A stretch of 53,631 nt of DNA from Phyllobacteriaceae bacterium UBA1059 (GTDB lineage Bacteria; Pseudomonadota; Alphaproteobacteria; Rhizobiales; Rhizobiaceae), in the NCBI GenBank assembly GCA_002316345.1, contig DCDI01000115.1, forward strand, positions 1-53,631. The letters are read 5' to 3'. Numbering within the stretch: position 1 is the stretch's first letter; each line of letters starts with the position of its first letter. The position numbers were made by a program, and so were the translations under genes. A model generated the notes under the pieces. It was not told where the DNA came from. It did not search any database and was given only the letters and a program-made list of their open reading frames with translations. Shown one piece after another: positions 9,737 to 17,010 of the stretch.

Positions 9737-10223
9737 GGATTTAAATGACAAGCGCTGGTCTCTGCTACAGGGTGGATACCGCGCTCCTTATGACGCAAGC
9801 GCTGCGCTGCAAAGATTAGCAAGTGGCGACATGACAGCTTGGGAAGAGCTCTGGGAGGAACTCCATCATCAAAGCGATGTCGGTGAAGCGTCGTATGCCG
9901 CGTTGCCTGAGATCGTGCGATTGCACAAAGTAAGTAGCAAAGGCGAATGGAATACCTACGCACTGGCCGCGACGATCGAAAGATCGCGTCTCAATGGCCG
10001 CAATCCACCGCTTCCTGACTGGCTGAAACGGGACTACGATGCCGCTTGGGCGGAATTGCAGAAGCTCGCTCTCCAAGAGTTGCCCCAGGCTGCCAACGAT
10101 GCGTTGGCCGACAGCATCATAGCCGTACTTGCGCTTACAAAGGGACGGCGCACCCTCGCGGGTTTGGTGATGCTGACCGAAGACGAAAGGCAGGAAATCG
10201 TCAGCACGTACGGTGTTCTGTGA
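9735..10223 (+). CDS. hypothetical protein (162 aa), not recognised
   Basis: An intact soluble protein of 162 residues. Its N-terminal half has the pattern YDASAALQRLASGDMTAWEE followed by ELHHQSDVGEASYAALPEIVR, which resembles small helical-repeat proteins sometimes seen among immunity-type or stress proteins. I do not recognise a named family. No membrane segment, signal peptide or catalytic motif is visible. Its ATG (9735-9737) overlaps head to head with the ATG of the decayed nuclease gene (9736-9734), so the two genes once had an extremely compact divergent start. That this gene stays open while its neighbour has collapsed suggests it has its own use or is a relic of a pair. Confidence 0.6.
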   Translation: MDLNDKRWSLLQGGYRAPYDASAALQRLASGDMTAWEELWEELHHQSDVGEASYAALPEIVRLHKVSSKGEWNTYALAATIERSRLNGRNPPLPDWLKRDYDAAWAELQKLALQELPQAANDALADSIIAVLALTKGRRTLAGLVMLTEDERQEIVSTYGVL

Positions 10224-10261
10224 TCGATCTTCGATGGCCGCTTTCCACTTATTCCGGTCCA

Positions 10262-10453
10262 TCAGCAGGGTGCCAAAGCAAGGCACAGCTTGACAGCGCG
10301 CGCCCGATTATAGAAGCCGTCGTTGTTCGACAGCACAATCACCGGCTGATGCGCGAGTTTCGGCTGGAACGCCCGTTCACAGCTACAGTAACAGCTGTTG
10401 CTATCGATCCGCGCGTAGACGCGGCCTGGACCCGGGTTTTGTGCAGGGTCCAT
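10262..10453 (-). pseudogene. umuC: umuC fragment (DNA polymerase V subunit), truncated
   Basis: Only the first ~36 residues of a Y-family polymerase survive: VYARIDSNSCYCSCERAF and QPVIVLSNNDG, matching the N-terminal palm segment of UmuC that holds the first catalytic aspartate (ID) and the VVLSNNDG block. After NNDG the frame departs into unrelated residues and stops at 10262. A functional UmuC is over 400 residues. It lies immediately downstream of a damaged umuD, as in a normal umuDC operon. Confidence 0.75.
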
Positions 10454-10884
10454 GTGGCCGCTCCCCAGACCTCCACCTGCGCCATGTCACCATCGGGAAC
10501 GCCGGCATGTCGCGGTTGGCGAAGGCCAGCCGCAGGGGTCGGCCGTTGCGGTACAGCTTGAGGCTGGTTTTGCCGTTGATGACGGCCACCACCACGTACC
10601 GTACCACGGTGCCACGCTGCGGTCGACCACCACCACGTCCCCGTCGAAGATGCCGGCGTCGCGCATGGAGTGCCCGGACACGCGCCACAGGAACGTCGCC
10701 GGTCGGTTCCGGACCAGGATGCGGGTGAGATCGAGCTCGCCGTCGAGGAAATGTCGGCGGGGCTCGAGGACCCCGCGCAGATCCGCATACCCATCATGGG
10801 CAGGCGATCGGCCAGGCTGAGGGTGTACCCAGGTAGGCAAGCGTAGAAGTAAGGATGCGAATATGTGGAGCATAACAGGAACAA
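10401..10884 (-). pseudogene. umuD: umuD pseudogene (UmuD/LexA-type peptidase)
   Basis: Pieces of UmuD are spread over three frames. The first, from 10884, gives LADRLPMMGMRICAG then SPAD. A second frame carries the core (10741 to about 10600): DLTRILVRNRPATFL and VSGHSMRDAGIFDGD, with the self-cleavage serine in HSM. A third frame has VVAVINGKTSLKL, with the expected catalytic lysine, then NRDMPAFPM. At least two frameshifts separate these parts. A sequence with one mismatch to the alphaproteobacterial LexA box GTTC-N7-GTTC lies at 10868-10882, around the start, fitting former SOS control. Order and strand match a umuDC operon. Confidence 0.75.
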
Positions 10885-10988
10885 TTTCCCGTCGGCAAAT
10901 GATTTTGTGTGCGCCTTTCATGGGCGGGCCGGCCAGTCCTGATAACAGGCATCGACAGGATCAGCCTGGATGCTCCTGCAGGTGATCC

Positions 10989-11945
10989 CTATTCATATTG
11001 AAGTGGCGAGATAAGCATGTCCCATAGGAGCTCGGCGCCCCCTTCATACGTCATCTTCTGATCCCGGCCGCCGGTTCGTACGATACTCATTCCCATGCTC
11101 CGCAGGAAAAGGCCCTGCTCGTCACTGTCGACACGCAGCTGCTCGTTGAAACCGTTCCGCTCGGATTGCGAGTAGGAAATCCCCTTCCCCATCTCCTCAC
11201 CGAGGGTCACCCAGCACCGTGATACCTCCTTGCCGTGGCGGTAGATCTTCGCCGAGAAGCGGTTGCCGCTGATCTGGCGGAACGACGTGTCGACATCGGT
11301 ATGGCGCATCTTCAGTTCTTCAAGGGAATTGTCGAAGAAGCGCTCGATGTAGGCGTAGGCCTCCTCGAGGAACTGGTCACGATCACGGTCCGAAAACCGC
11401 TTGCTGACAGCCAGATTGCTCGACCTCGGACCTGCCCCGCGCACGGGCATGGCTGAAGGCGGCACGTTCCGCTGCACGTTTCGGAAGGGATCGGCCTGAG
11501 GAGCGCTACCTTTGGCTTCAAGCGCCTTGCGAATGGCAACCGTCACAACCTGGAAGGCTTCATCCAGATCGGCCCAGGCCCGTATGGGTTTGCCATCCGT
11601 CGGCGTTGCCAGGAGTTTGCCGAAGGGCGCCGCGTGCCAGTCGCAATGCCGCAGGATCACGGGAATGACCACCGCTTCACCCGCACGGTGGCGCTCCAGC
11701 GCACGCGCCAGTTCAACATCGTAACAGTAGTCAGATGCCAGGAAGTCCGGACTTACCAGCAGGAGTATAACGTCCGCCGCCTCCAGATTGTCACTGATGG
11801 CGCGATCCAGTTCATCTCCCACGATGATGCGGCGATCATGCCAGGTTTCGATCAGCCCCTGCCGCTGGAGCATCTTGAGAGAGACTTCAAGACGATCCCT
11901 CAGTTCCTCATCCTTGTGCGTGTACGAGAAAAAGACTTTCGCCAT
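10989..11945 (-). CDS. TIR-domain protein with C-terminal unknown domain
   Basis: A 318-residue soluble protein. Residues 1-140 are a bacterial TIR domain: MAKVFFSYTHKDEELRDRL at the start, then ETWHDRRIIVGDEL, DVILLLVSPDFLASDYCYD and VELARALERH, whose glutamate is placed like the catalytic Glu of NAD-cleaving TIRs. VIPVILRHCDW follows. A Pro/Ala-rich linker (~150-180) leads to a C-terminal domain of about 130 residues (FLEEAYAYIERFFDN, later FSAKIYRHGKEV) that I do not recognise; by position it should sense the trigger or drive assembly. Stand-alone genes of this type often act in abortive antiphage immunity by depleting NAD+, and that role is inferred. A perfect palindrome lies about 90 bases upstream of the start. 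Confidence 0.85.
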   Translation of the reverse strand: MAKVFFSYTHKDEELRDRLEVSLKMLQRQGLIETWHDRRIIVGDELDRAISDNLEAADVILLLVSPDFLASDYCYDVELARALERHRAGEAVVIPVILRHCDWHAAPFGKLLATPTDGKPIRAWADLDEAFQVVTVAIRKALEAKGSAPQADPFRNVQRNVPPSAMPVRGAGPRSSNLAVSKRFSDRDRDQFLEEAYAYIERFFDNSLEELKMRHTDVDTSFRQISGNRFSAKIYRHGKEVSRCWVTLGEEMGKGISYSQSERNGFNEQLRVDSDEQGLFLRSMGMSIVRTGGRDQKMTYEGGAELLWDMLISPLQYE

Positions 11946-12032
11946 TGGTCCTCTTTGCTCCGACTTGGGAACCCTTGCCGCTCGTGCGCGAGCTTCCCCG
12001 GATTGGCATTACCGTATTCCTCGATGACATAG

Positions 12033-12060
12033 CGCCCTATCTTGGCGCTTCGATAGGGCG
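12033..12060. promoter_or_regulatory. perfect 9-bp inverted repeat upstream of the TIR gene
   Basis: CGCCCTATC and GATAGGGCG flank a 10-base loop. The palindrome lies about 90 bases upstream of the TIR start (11945) and downstream of traD. With no T-run beside it, it could be an operator or a weak terminator. Confidence 0.4.
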
Positions 12061-12223
12061 ACAAGGGGGGTCGCCGTTAGCGGAGCTAAACGGAAGCGCT
12101 ATAATAGGTTTTGAGAAGCGCTTTGCCAAAGTTGCCCGCACTTGGCAGACGTTGCGAAAGTCTAAACCATGCATTCGATAGCGCTAGGCTTTGTTACTCC
12201 CATAATTCGCGTATTTTCCTGAT

Positions 12224-12445
12224 TCAACTCCCTTCTCCAAGCGCCTGCTTTCCATTCTCACTCCACAGCGTCCGCGCATGCTCCGCGTGGTCGCTCCGCA
12301 GCTTCCCCGCCATCCAGAGCAGCCCTCCATAGATCACGGCACGATCATCGCCGGTCAGCTCTACAACGCCCGCTTTGATGACGAGCCCGCCGAGCTCGAT
12401 CAGATACCGCGTCCGCTTGCGGCGCTCCACTTGCCAGCTACGCAT
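12224..12445 (-). CDS. traD: conjugal transfer protein TraD (Ti type)
   Basis: A 73-residue basic protein starting MRSWQVERRKRTRYLIELGG, with LTGDDRAVIYGGLLWMA in the centre; this is the small Ti-plasmid-type TraD, usually about 70 residues and unrelated to the large F-plasmid TraD coupling protein. It is thought to assist relaxosome function at oriT. The chosen ATG at 12445 lies one base past the traC stop (TGA-C-ATG), so the pair is coupled. A longer frame opening at 12535 overlaps traC by 89 bases and is unlikely. In Ti-like plasmids traG normally follows, but none is present here. Confidence 0.85.
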   Translation of the reverse strand: MRSWQVERRKRTRYLIELGGLVIKAGVVELTGDDRAVIYGGLLWMAGKLRSDHAEHARTLWSENGKQALGEGS

Positions 12446-12446
12446 G

Positions 12447-12773
12447 TCATGCCTCGCCTGTGCTGCCTGATGACGGTTGCGTGCTGCCTTGTTGCGACGG
12501 ATCGCTGTTGATGTCGCGCTGAGGTGCTGGCGCATTTCGCCGCGACCTAGCTTGAAAGAACGCGGCGCCGCGCCTAGCCCACGCCTCCCGTTTCGTTGCG
12601 TCCTTTGTTTCCGCCAGCACGATCAACGCACCAGCAAGTTCCTCAGCACTGAAGGCATCTGCTCCCGTCGCAATCACCAGCTCACCAAGTTGCTGAACCT
12701 TGCGGGTCTTCAGCTCCTTGGCCTTGTCTTCCAGCGCCTTCAGCTCGGCGTCAAAGTCTCGCGGTTTGCGCAT
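12447..12773 (-). CDS. traC: conjugal transfer protein TraC (Ti type)
   Basis: A 108-residue protein beginning MRKPRDFDAELKALEDKAKE and containing QLGELVIATGADAFSAEEL and WARRGAAFF, the hallmarks of Ti-type TraC, a small relaxosome accessory factor. The start at 12773 has GGAG six bases upstream; an in-frame ATG at 12800 would add nine residues. The C-terminal ~20 residues are Ser/Gln/Pro-rich. It is transcribed away from traA, leaving room for oriT between them, as on Ti and symbiotic plasmids. Confidence 0.85.
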   Translation of the reverse strand: MRKPRDFDAELKALEDKAKELKTRKVQQLGELVIATGADAFSAEELAGALIVLAETKDATKREAWARRGAAFFQARSRRNAPAPQRDINSDPSQQGSTQPSSGSTGEA

Positions 12774-12888
12774 CGTCGGCTCCATTCGTTGTCGATGCAC
12801 TGATGCTAGTTCAGTCTGTTCTGGAAGGCTTCCCTGTTGCCGGGACCGGCTGTGACGGCTTGATCCCGCCCGAGATTTTAATCGAGGA

Positions 12889-12915
12889 GGGCGCGCTTAT
12901 ACGTCGTTCCGACGT
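12889..12915. other. putative oriT / nic region of Ti (MOBQ) type
   Basis: The sequence GGGCGCGCTTATACGTCG, followed by a short hairpin (ACGTCG-TTC-CGACGT at 12901-12915), lies between the divergent traC and traA genes. This is where Ti-like plasmids carry oriT, and the core resembles the rhizobial nick-region consensus as I remember it. TraA would nick here. The assignment rests on motif memory and position. Confidence 0.6.
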
Positions 12916-12946
12916 CGCTTTTCCCGTGCTGATGATCGTCCCTGCC

Positions 12947-15900
12947 ATGGCGATCTATCACCTCCACGTCAAAGTCATCGGCCGCAAGGCTGGCTCGAGT
13001 GCGGTGGCGTCTTCTGCCTATCGATCAGCCTCCCGGCTGCGTGACGATCGCATCGATCGTGTGCAGGATTTTTCCGCAAAGCGCGGCGTCGTTCATTCCG
13101 AGGTGCTGCTGCCGGATGGTGCGCCGGATCGCTGGTCCGATCGCGAGCAGCTGTGGAACGATGTCGAAGCCTGTGAAGTTCGTCGCGATGCCCAGCTTGC
13201 CCGCGAGGTCGAGTTTGCCATCCCACGTGAGCTGAACCAGGCACAAGGCACTGAGCTTGCCCGCTCCTTTGCGCAAACGGAGTTCGTCGATCACGGCATG
13301 GTTGCCGATCTCAACGTGCATTGGGACTTTGCCGAAGACGGCAGCCCCAAGCCGCATGCCCATGTCATGCTCACCATGCGCCAGATTGAGGTCAACGGCG
13401 ATGAGATTGGCTTCGGCGCAAAGGTGCGGGATTGGAACCGCACCGAGCTTGTTGAGCGCTGGCGGCGACGCTGGGCCGAGCATGTCAATGAACGGCTAGC
13501 CGAGCTCGACATCGACACGCGGATTGATCACCGCAGCCTGGAGCAACAGGGCATTGATCTAGAGCCGCAAAGCCAGATCGGCGCACCGGCACAGCGCATC
13601 GAACAACAGGAACTGGCCGTCGACGTGAGCGAAGCCGATCGCGCTGCTTTGCATCGTGAGATCGCGCGCGGCAATGGCGAGCGCATCATCGCCGATCCTC
13701 AGCTGGCATTAAACGCCATCACCAATCAGCAATCGACCTTCACGCAGCGCGACCTGGCGCGCTTTGTTCATCGCCACAGCGACGGCATGGAGCAGTTCAA
13801 CACCGTCATGGTCGCGGTTCGTGGCGCACCGGATGTCGTTCAGCTCGGCACCGACACACGCGGCGAAAAGCGCTTCACCACGCGGCAGATGATCGAGACC
13901 GAACAGCGCCTGCATCGCGCTGCCGATCTGATGGCGCAGCGTGAACGGCATAAGGTCGGAGATAGCTACAGGAAAGCCGCGCTGGCTCACGCCGAACAAC
14001 GCGGCTTGGTTCTATCCGGTGAGCAGTCTGACGCCTTGGTGCACATCACGGAAGGGCGTGGTCTCGGCATCATTGTTGGTCATCCCGGCACGGGTAAAAG
14101 CGCCATGCTTGGCGTTGCAGGCGAAGCCTGGGAAGCCGCCGGCTACCAAGTCCGCGGTGCTGCCTTGTCTGGCATTGCAGCCGAGAACCTTGAAGGCGGA
14201 TCCGGCATTGCGTCACGTACCGTTGCCAGCCTTGAACACAGCTGGAGCCAAGGTCGTGATCAGCTCACCCGCCGCGATGTTCTGATCATCGACGAAGCCG
14301 GCATGGTGGGTACACGGCAGCTTGAGCGCGTGCTGTCCCATGCAGCTGATGCCGGCGCCAAGGTTGTGCTGGTGGGTGATCCACAACAGCTGCAAGCCAT
14401 CGAAGCCGGCGCTGCCTTTCGCTCGCTTCACGAGCGTCACGGCGGCGCAGAGATCGGTGAAGTCAGGCGCCAGCGTGATGACTGGCAGCGTGAGGCAACG
14501 CGCGATCTGGCAACAAGCAGAACCGGCGACGCGATCCGCAGCTATGACCGCCATGGCATGGTGCATGCGGCGCCAACACGTGAGCAGGCACGCGCGGATC
14601 TGATCGAGCGCTGGGATCGTGATCGGCAAGCGTCACCGGATCAAAGCCGCATTATCCTGACCCACACCAATGCGGAAGTCCGTTCGCTCAACGAAGCGGC
14701 GCGTGAGCGCATGCGCGATGCAGGTGGTCTTGGGGAGGATCTAAGCCTGACAGTGGAGCGGGGCGCTCGCAGCTTCGCGAGCGGCGACCGCGTCATGTTC
14801 CTGCAGAACGAGCGCAGCCTTGGCGTGAAGAACGGCACGCTCGGTACCGTGGGACATGTCACTACACAAACCATGCAGGTGCACATCGATGATGGTCGAT
14901 CGGTCCGCTTTGACCTGAAGGACTACAACCGCATTGATCATGGCTATGCCGCCACCATCCACAAGGCGCAGGGCCTGACGGTGGACCGTACCTATGTGCT
15001 GGCGACACCAGGCTTGGATGCTCATGGCAGCTACGTGGCGCTGTCACGTCACCGCGAGAGCATGGCACTGCATTATGGCGGCGATGACTTCGCCGACGAG
15101 AAGCAACTGATCCGCACCCTATCGCGCGAGCGCGCCAAGGACATGGCGTCCGACTACGACCAGCGAGACCCGGCACAAGACTATGCCGAACGACGCGGCA
15201 TCACCTTCCGCGCCCGTGTGGCTGAGATCGTGCGCAAGATCGTGCCCGAGCATCTGCGCGACAGGGTCGATGCGATGCTGGGAAAGGGGCGGCAACCGGA
15301 AACAGGAGGGTCGAGCGATAAACCGGAGCGGCGACCGGAACGGGAGGAAAGAGGGGTTGAAGTCAGTCCAGGCGGACAGCAAACGACGAGGCCAGAAGGC
15401 GTGCGCGATCAAACGCCAGCGGAACCTCAGCCGATGCTCGACGAGGAGGCTCTTCAGCGCAGAGCGCGCACAAAGGCGCTGGTCCGGCATGCACGCGTCG
15501 TGGATGCAATCCTCAACAATGGGGATGCAGACGGTAAGATCACGCCTGAGCAAACGCGCCAGCTGACAGACGCAAGGAAGGCCTTCGACGACGTCCGCCC
15601 GCATGGCTGGCGCGATGCCGAAGCCGCTTACACCAAGGATCCGAGCCTGGTCAGCGAAGCGGCTTCAGGACGAACCGCACGTACCATCCGCGCCTTGCAG
15701 CTTGAGGCCGAGCTGCGCACTGATCCGCAGCGCCGCGCCGACCGCTTTGTGGAGCGCTGGCAGAAGCTCGAGCGAACAAGCCAGCACCACTACCAGGCTG
15801 GTGACATGTCGGCTTATCAATCCACGCGAGCAACCATGGGAGCCATGGCAAAAAGCCTCGAGCGTGACCCACAGCTGGAGTCCATCCTCGCCAGCCGCAG

Positions 15901-15997
15901 CAAAGAGCTCGGCATCACCATCGACTCAGGTCGCGGCCTTGGACAAGCGCTCGCGATCTCCCACGGCCTGGCACGCGGCAGAGGCATCGGGTTGTAG
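12947..15997 (+). CDS. traA: Ti-type conjugative relaxase/helicase TraA
   Basis: About 1016 residues from the ATG at 12947 (MAIYHLHVKVIGRKAGSS). The N-terminal ~250 residues are a MobA/MobL relaxase with the histidine triad region near residue 136 (KPHAHVMLTMR). The middle and C-terminal parts form a TraI-like helicase: Walker A GHPGTGKS near 378, Walker B LIIDEAGM near 447, and the late helicase motif GYAATIHKAQGLTVDRTY. A frame open from 12803 would run through the oriT hairpin, so the later start is preferred, although no strong ribosome site is seen. The C-terminal end is complete (AISHGLARGRGIGL). It nicks and unwinds the transferred strand at the adjacent oriT. Ti traF and traB, which usually follow, are absent. 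Confidence 0.93.
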   Translation: MAIYHLHVKVIGRKAGSSAVASSAYRSASRLRDDRIDRVQDFSAKRGVVHSEVLLPDGAPDRWSDREQLWNDVEACEVRRDAQLAREVEFAIPRELNQAQGTELARSFAQTEFVDHGMVADLNVHWDFAEDGSPKPHAHVMLTMRQIEVNGDEIGFGAKVRDWNRTELVERWRRRWAEHVNERLAELDIDTRIDHRSLEQQGIDLEPQSQIGAPAQRIEQQELAVDVSEADRAALHREIARGNGERIIADPQLALNAITNQQSTFTQRDLARFVHRHSDGMEQFNTVMVAVRGAPDVVQLGTDTRGEKRFTTRQMIETEQRLHRAADLMAQRERHKVGDSYRKAALAHAEQRGLVLSGEQSDALVHITEGRGLGIIVGHPGTGKSAMLGVAGEAWEAAGYQVRGAALSGIAAENLEGGSGIASRTVASLEHSWSQGRDQLTRRDVLIIDEAGMVGTRQLERVLSHAADAGAKVVLVGDPQQLQAIEAGAAFRSLHERHGGAEIGEVRRQRDDWQREATRDLATSRTGDAIRSYDRHGMVHAAPTREQARADLIERWDRDRQASPDQSRIILTHTNAEVRSLNEAARERMRDAGGLGEDLSLTVERGARSFASGDRVMFLQNERSLGVKNGTLGTVGHVTTQTMQVHIDDGRSVRFDLKDYNRIDHGYAATIHKAQGLTVDRTYVLATPGLDAHGSYVALSRHRESMALHYGGDDFADEKQLIRTLSRERAKDMASDYDQRDPAQDYAERRGITFRARVAEIVRKIVPEHLRDRVDAMLGKGRQPETGGSSDKPERRPEREERGVEVSPGGQQTTRPEGVRDQTPAEPQPMLDEEALQRRARTKALVRHARVVDAILNNGDADGKITPEQTRQLTDARKAFDDVRPHGWRDAEAAYTKDPSLVSEAASGRTARTIRALQLEAELRTDPQRRADRFVERWQKLERTSQHHYQAGDMSAYQSTRATMGAMAKSLERDPQLESILASRSKELGITIDSGRGLGQALAISHGLARGRGIGL

Positions 15998-16131
15998 ACC
16001 CAAACCATCCGATTTGCCGCCGATCCTGCGCCGGCATACTACGGCCCCAACAGCGAGCTTGTGCAGCCGCGGCGGCTTGTTCTGTCTGGCTCAGAAACCG
16101 TCAGGAAAGCTCAGCCAGAGGCACCGAAGCC

Positions 16132-16347
16132 ATGCCAGCACCAGATCGCATCATCCGCATGAAGACCGTGCTCGCCCGCACCGGCCTATCGCGATCAACC
16201 ATCTACCGCAAGATCGCTGAAGGGACCTTCCCAGGGCAGATGAAGATCAGCGCTAACGGCACAGGCTGGCACGAAAGCGAGGTGAACCGATGGATCGACG
16301 ATCCGACTAAGTGGCGGCCACAGAGCGTGGTTGACGTGGATCTTTGA
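16132..16347 (+). CDS. AlpA-family helix-turn-helix regulator
   Basis: A 71-residue protein with the AlpA pattern: DRIIRMKTVLARTGLSRSTIYRKIAEGTFP is a MerR-like winged helix-turn-helix, followed by WHESEVNRWIDD. Such proteins are commonly carried by integrated phages and mobile islands, where they control excision genes. No integrase is visible nearby, so its target is unknown. It stands alone 135 bases after traA and converges on the Lrp-type gene. Confidence 0.85.
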   Translation: MPAPDRIIRMKTVLARTGLSRSTIYRKIAEGTFPGQMKISANGTGWHESEVNRWIDDPTKWRPQSVVDVDL

Positions 16348-16361
16348 AAAACAGGACATCT

Positions 16362-16386
16362 AACTTTGCAGATACAGTCCAAAGTT
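16362..16386. terminator. hairpin between convergent alpA-type and Lrp-type genes
   Basis: Perfect 7-bp arms (AACTTTG / CAAAGTT) with an 11-base loop sit between two convergent genes. There is no clear T-tract, so termination efficiency is uncertain. Confidence 0.4.
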
Positions 16387-16418
16387 GCGCAGTCTAATTC
16401 ATGGAGCTGTTCAGTGCC

Positions 16419-16892
16419 TCAACGCTTGTCTTCGATCGGCAAAACGAAACCTGCCTTGACCCGGTCCATTACCACCATCGTCTTGAAGCCTTTGATGTCG
16501 TGGTTCTCATAGAAAAAGCGCCGGGTGAACGCTTCATAATCTTCCATGTCCCTCGCCGTGACCACGAGCATGAAGTCGGCATCCCCCGTCACGTAATAGC
16601 CGACCATCACTTCCTTTGTGGCTCGTATTGCTGCTTTGAAGCGATCGACGATGTCTGCCCGCTCGCGTTCAAGCGAAACAAGCACGATCATCGTGATTCC
16701 GCGCCCGACTGCCTTCGGCGAGATGATGGCGACGTCGGCTTCGATCACGCCTTCCTCGCGTAAGCGCTTCAACCGCCTTTGGCAGGCTGTCGGAGACAGG
16801 TTGGCGAGTTCGGCAAGCTCATCCGAAGTCAGCCGGTTGTTCTTCTGGACCGCTTCCAGCAAGGCACGGTCGGCGCGATCGAGGTTGGTCAT
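16419..16892 (-). CDS. doeX: Lrp/AsnC-family regulator of ectoine catabolism (DoeX-like)
   Basis: A 157-residue Lrp/AsnC protein. Residues ~1-60 are the DNA-binding domain (DRADRALLEAVQKNNRLTSDELAELANLSPTACQRRLKRLRE, quoted in part); the rest is the RAM ligand-binding domain (MVGYYVTGDADFMLVV, FYENHDIKGFKTMVVM). It is divergent from the ectoine-catabolic genes, the position of doeX/asnC in other bacteria, where the protein regulates doe genes in response to pathway intermediates. An AGGA ribosome site forms part of a direct repeat at 16897-16909. Confidence 0.85.
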   Translation of the reverse strand: MTNLDRADRALLEAVQKNNRLTSDELAELANLSPTACQRRLKRLREEGVIEADVAIISPKAVGRGITMIVLVSLERERADIVDRFKAAIRATKEVMVGYYVTGDADFMLVVTARDMEDYEAFTRRFFYENHDIKGFKTMVVMDRVKAGFVLPIEDKR

Positions 16893-16896
16893 GCAG

Positions 16897-16939
16897 TTTT
16901 CCTGCGTAATATCCGAGAATAAGCTTTTTTCCTGCGCAA
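16897..16939. promoter_or_regulatory. 13-bp direct repeats in the Lrp-doeC divergent promoter
   Basis: TTTTCCTGCGYAA occurs twice, at 16897-16909 and 16927-16939, exactly 30 bases apart (about three helical turns). Both lie just upstream of the Lrp/AsnC gene and 70-110 bases upstream of doeC. I infer binding sites for the Lrp/AsnC protein. Confidence 0.5.
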
Positions 16940-17010
16940 ATTTCTAAGCTGACGCAGCCTTTCAATGATTGCCGTCCGCTACGCTCATGTAAACCCATGG
17001 AGCTCCTTCA

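Noticed and set aside
10868..10882. Functional LexA box ahead of umuD
   Set aside because: One half-site is mismatched (GCTC instead of GTTC) and the genes it would control are broken; noted only as a relic.
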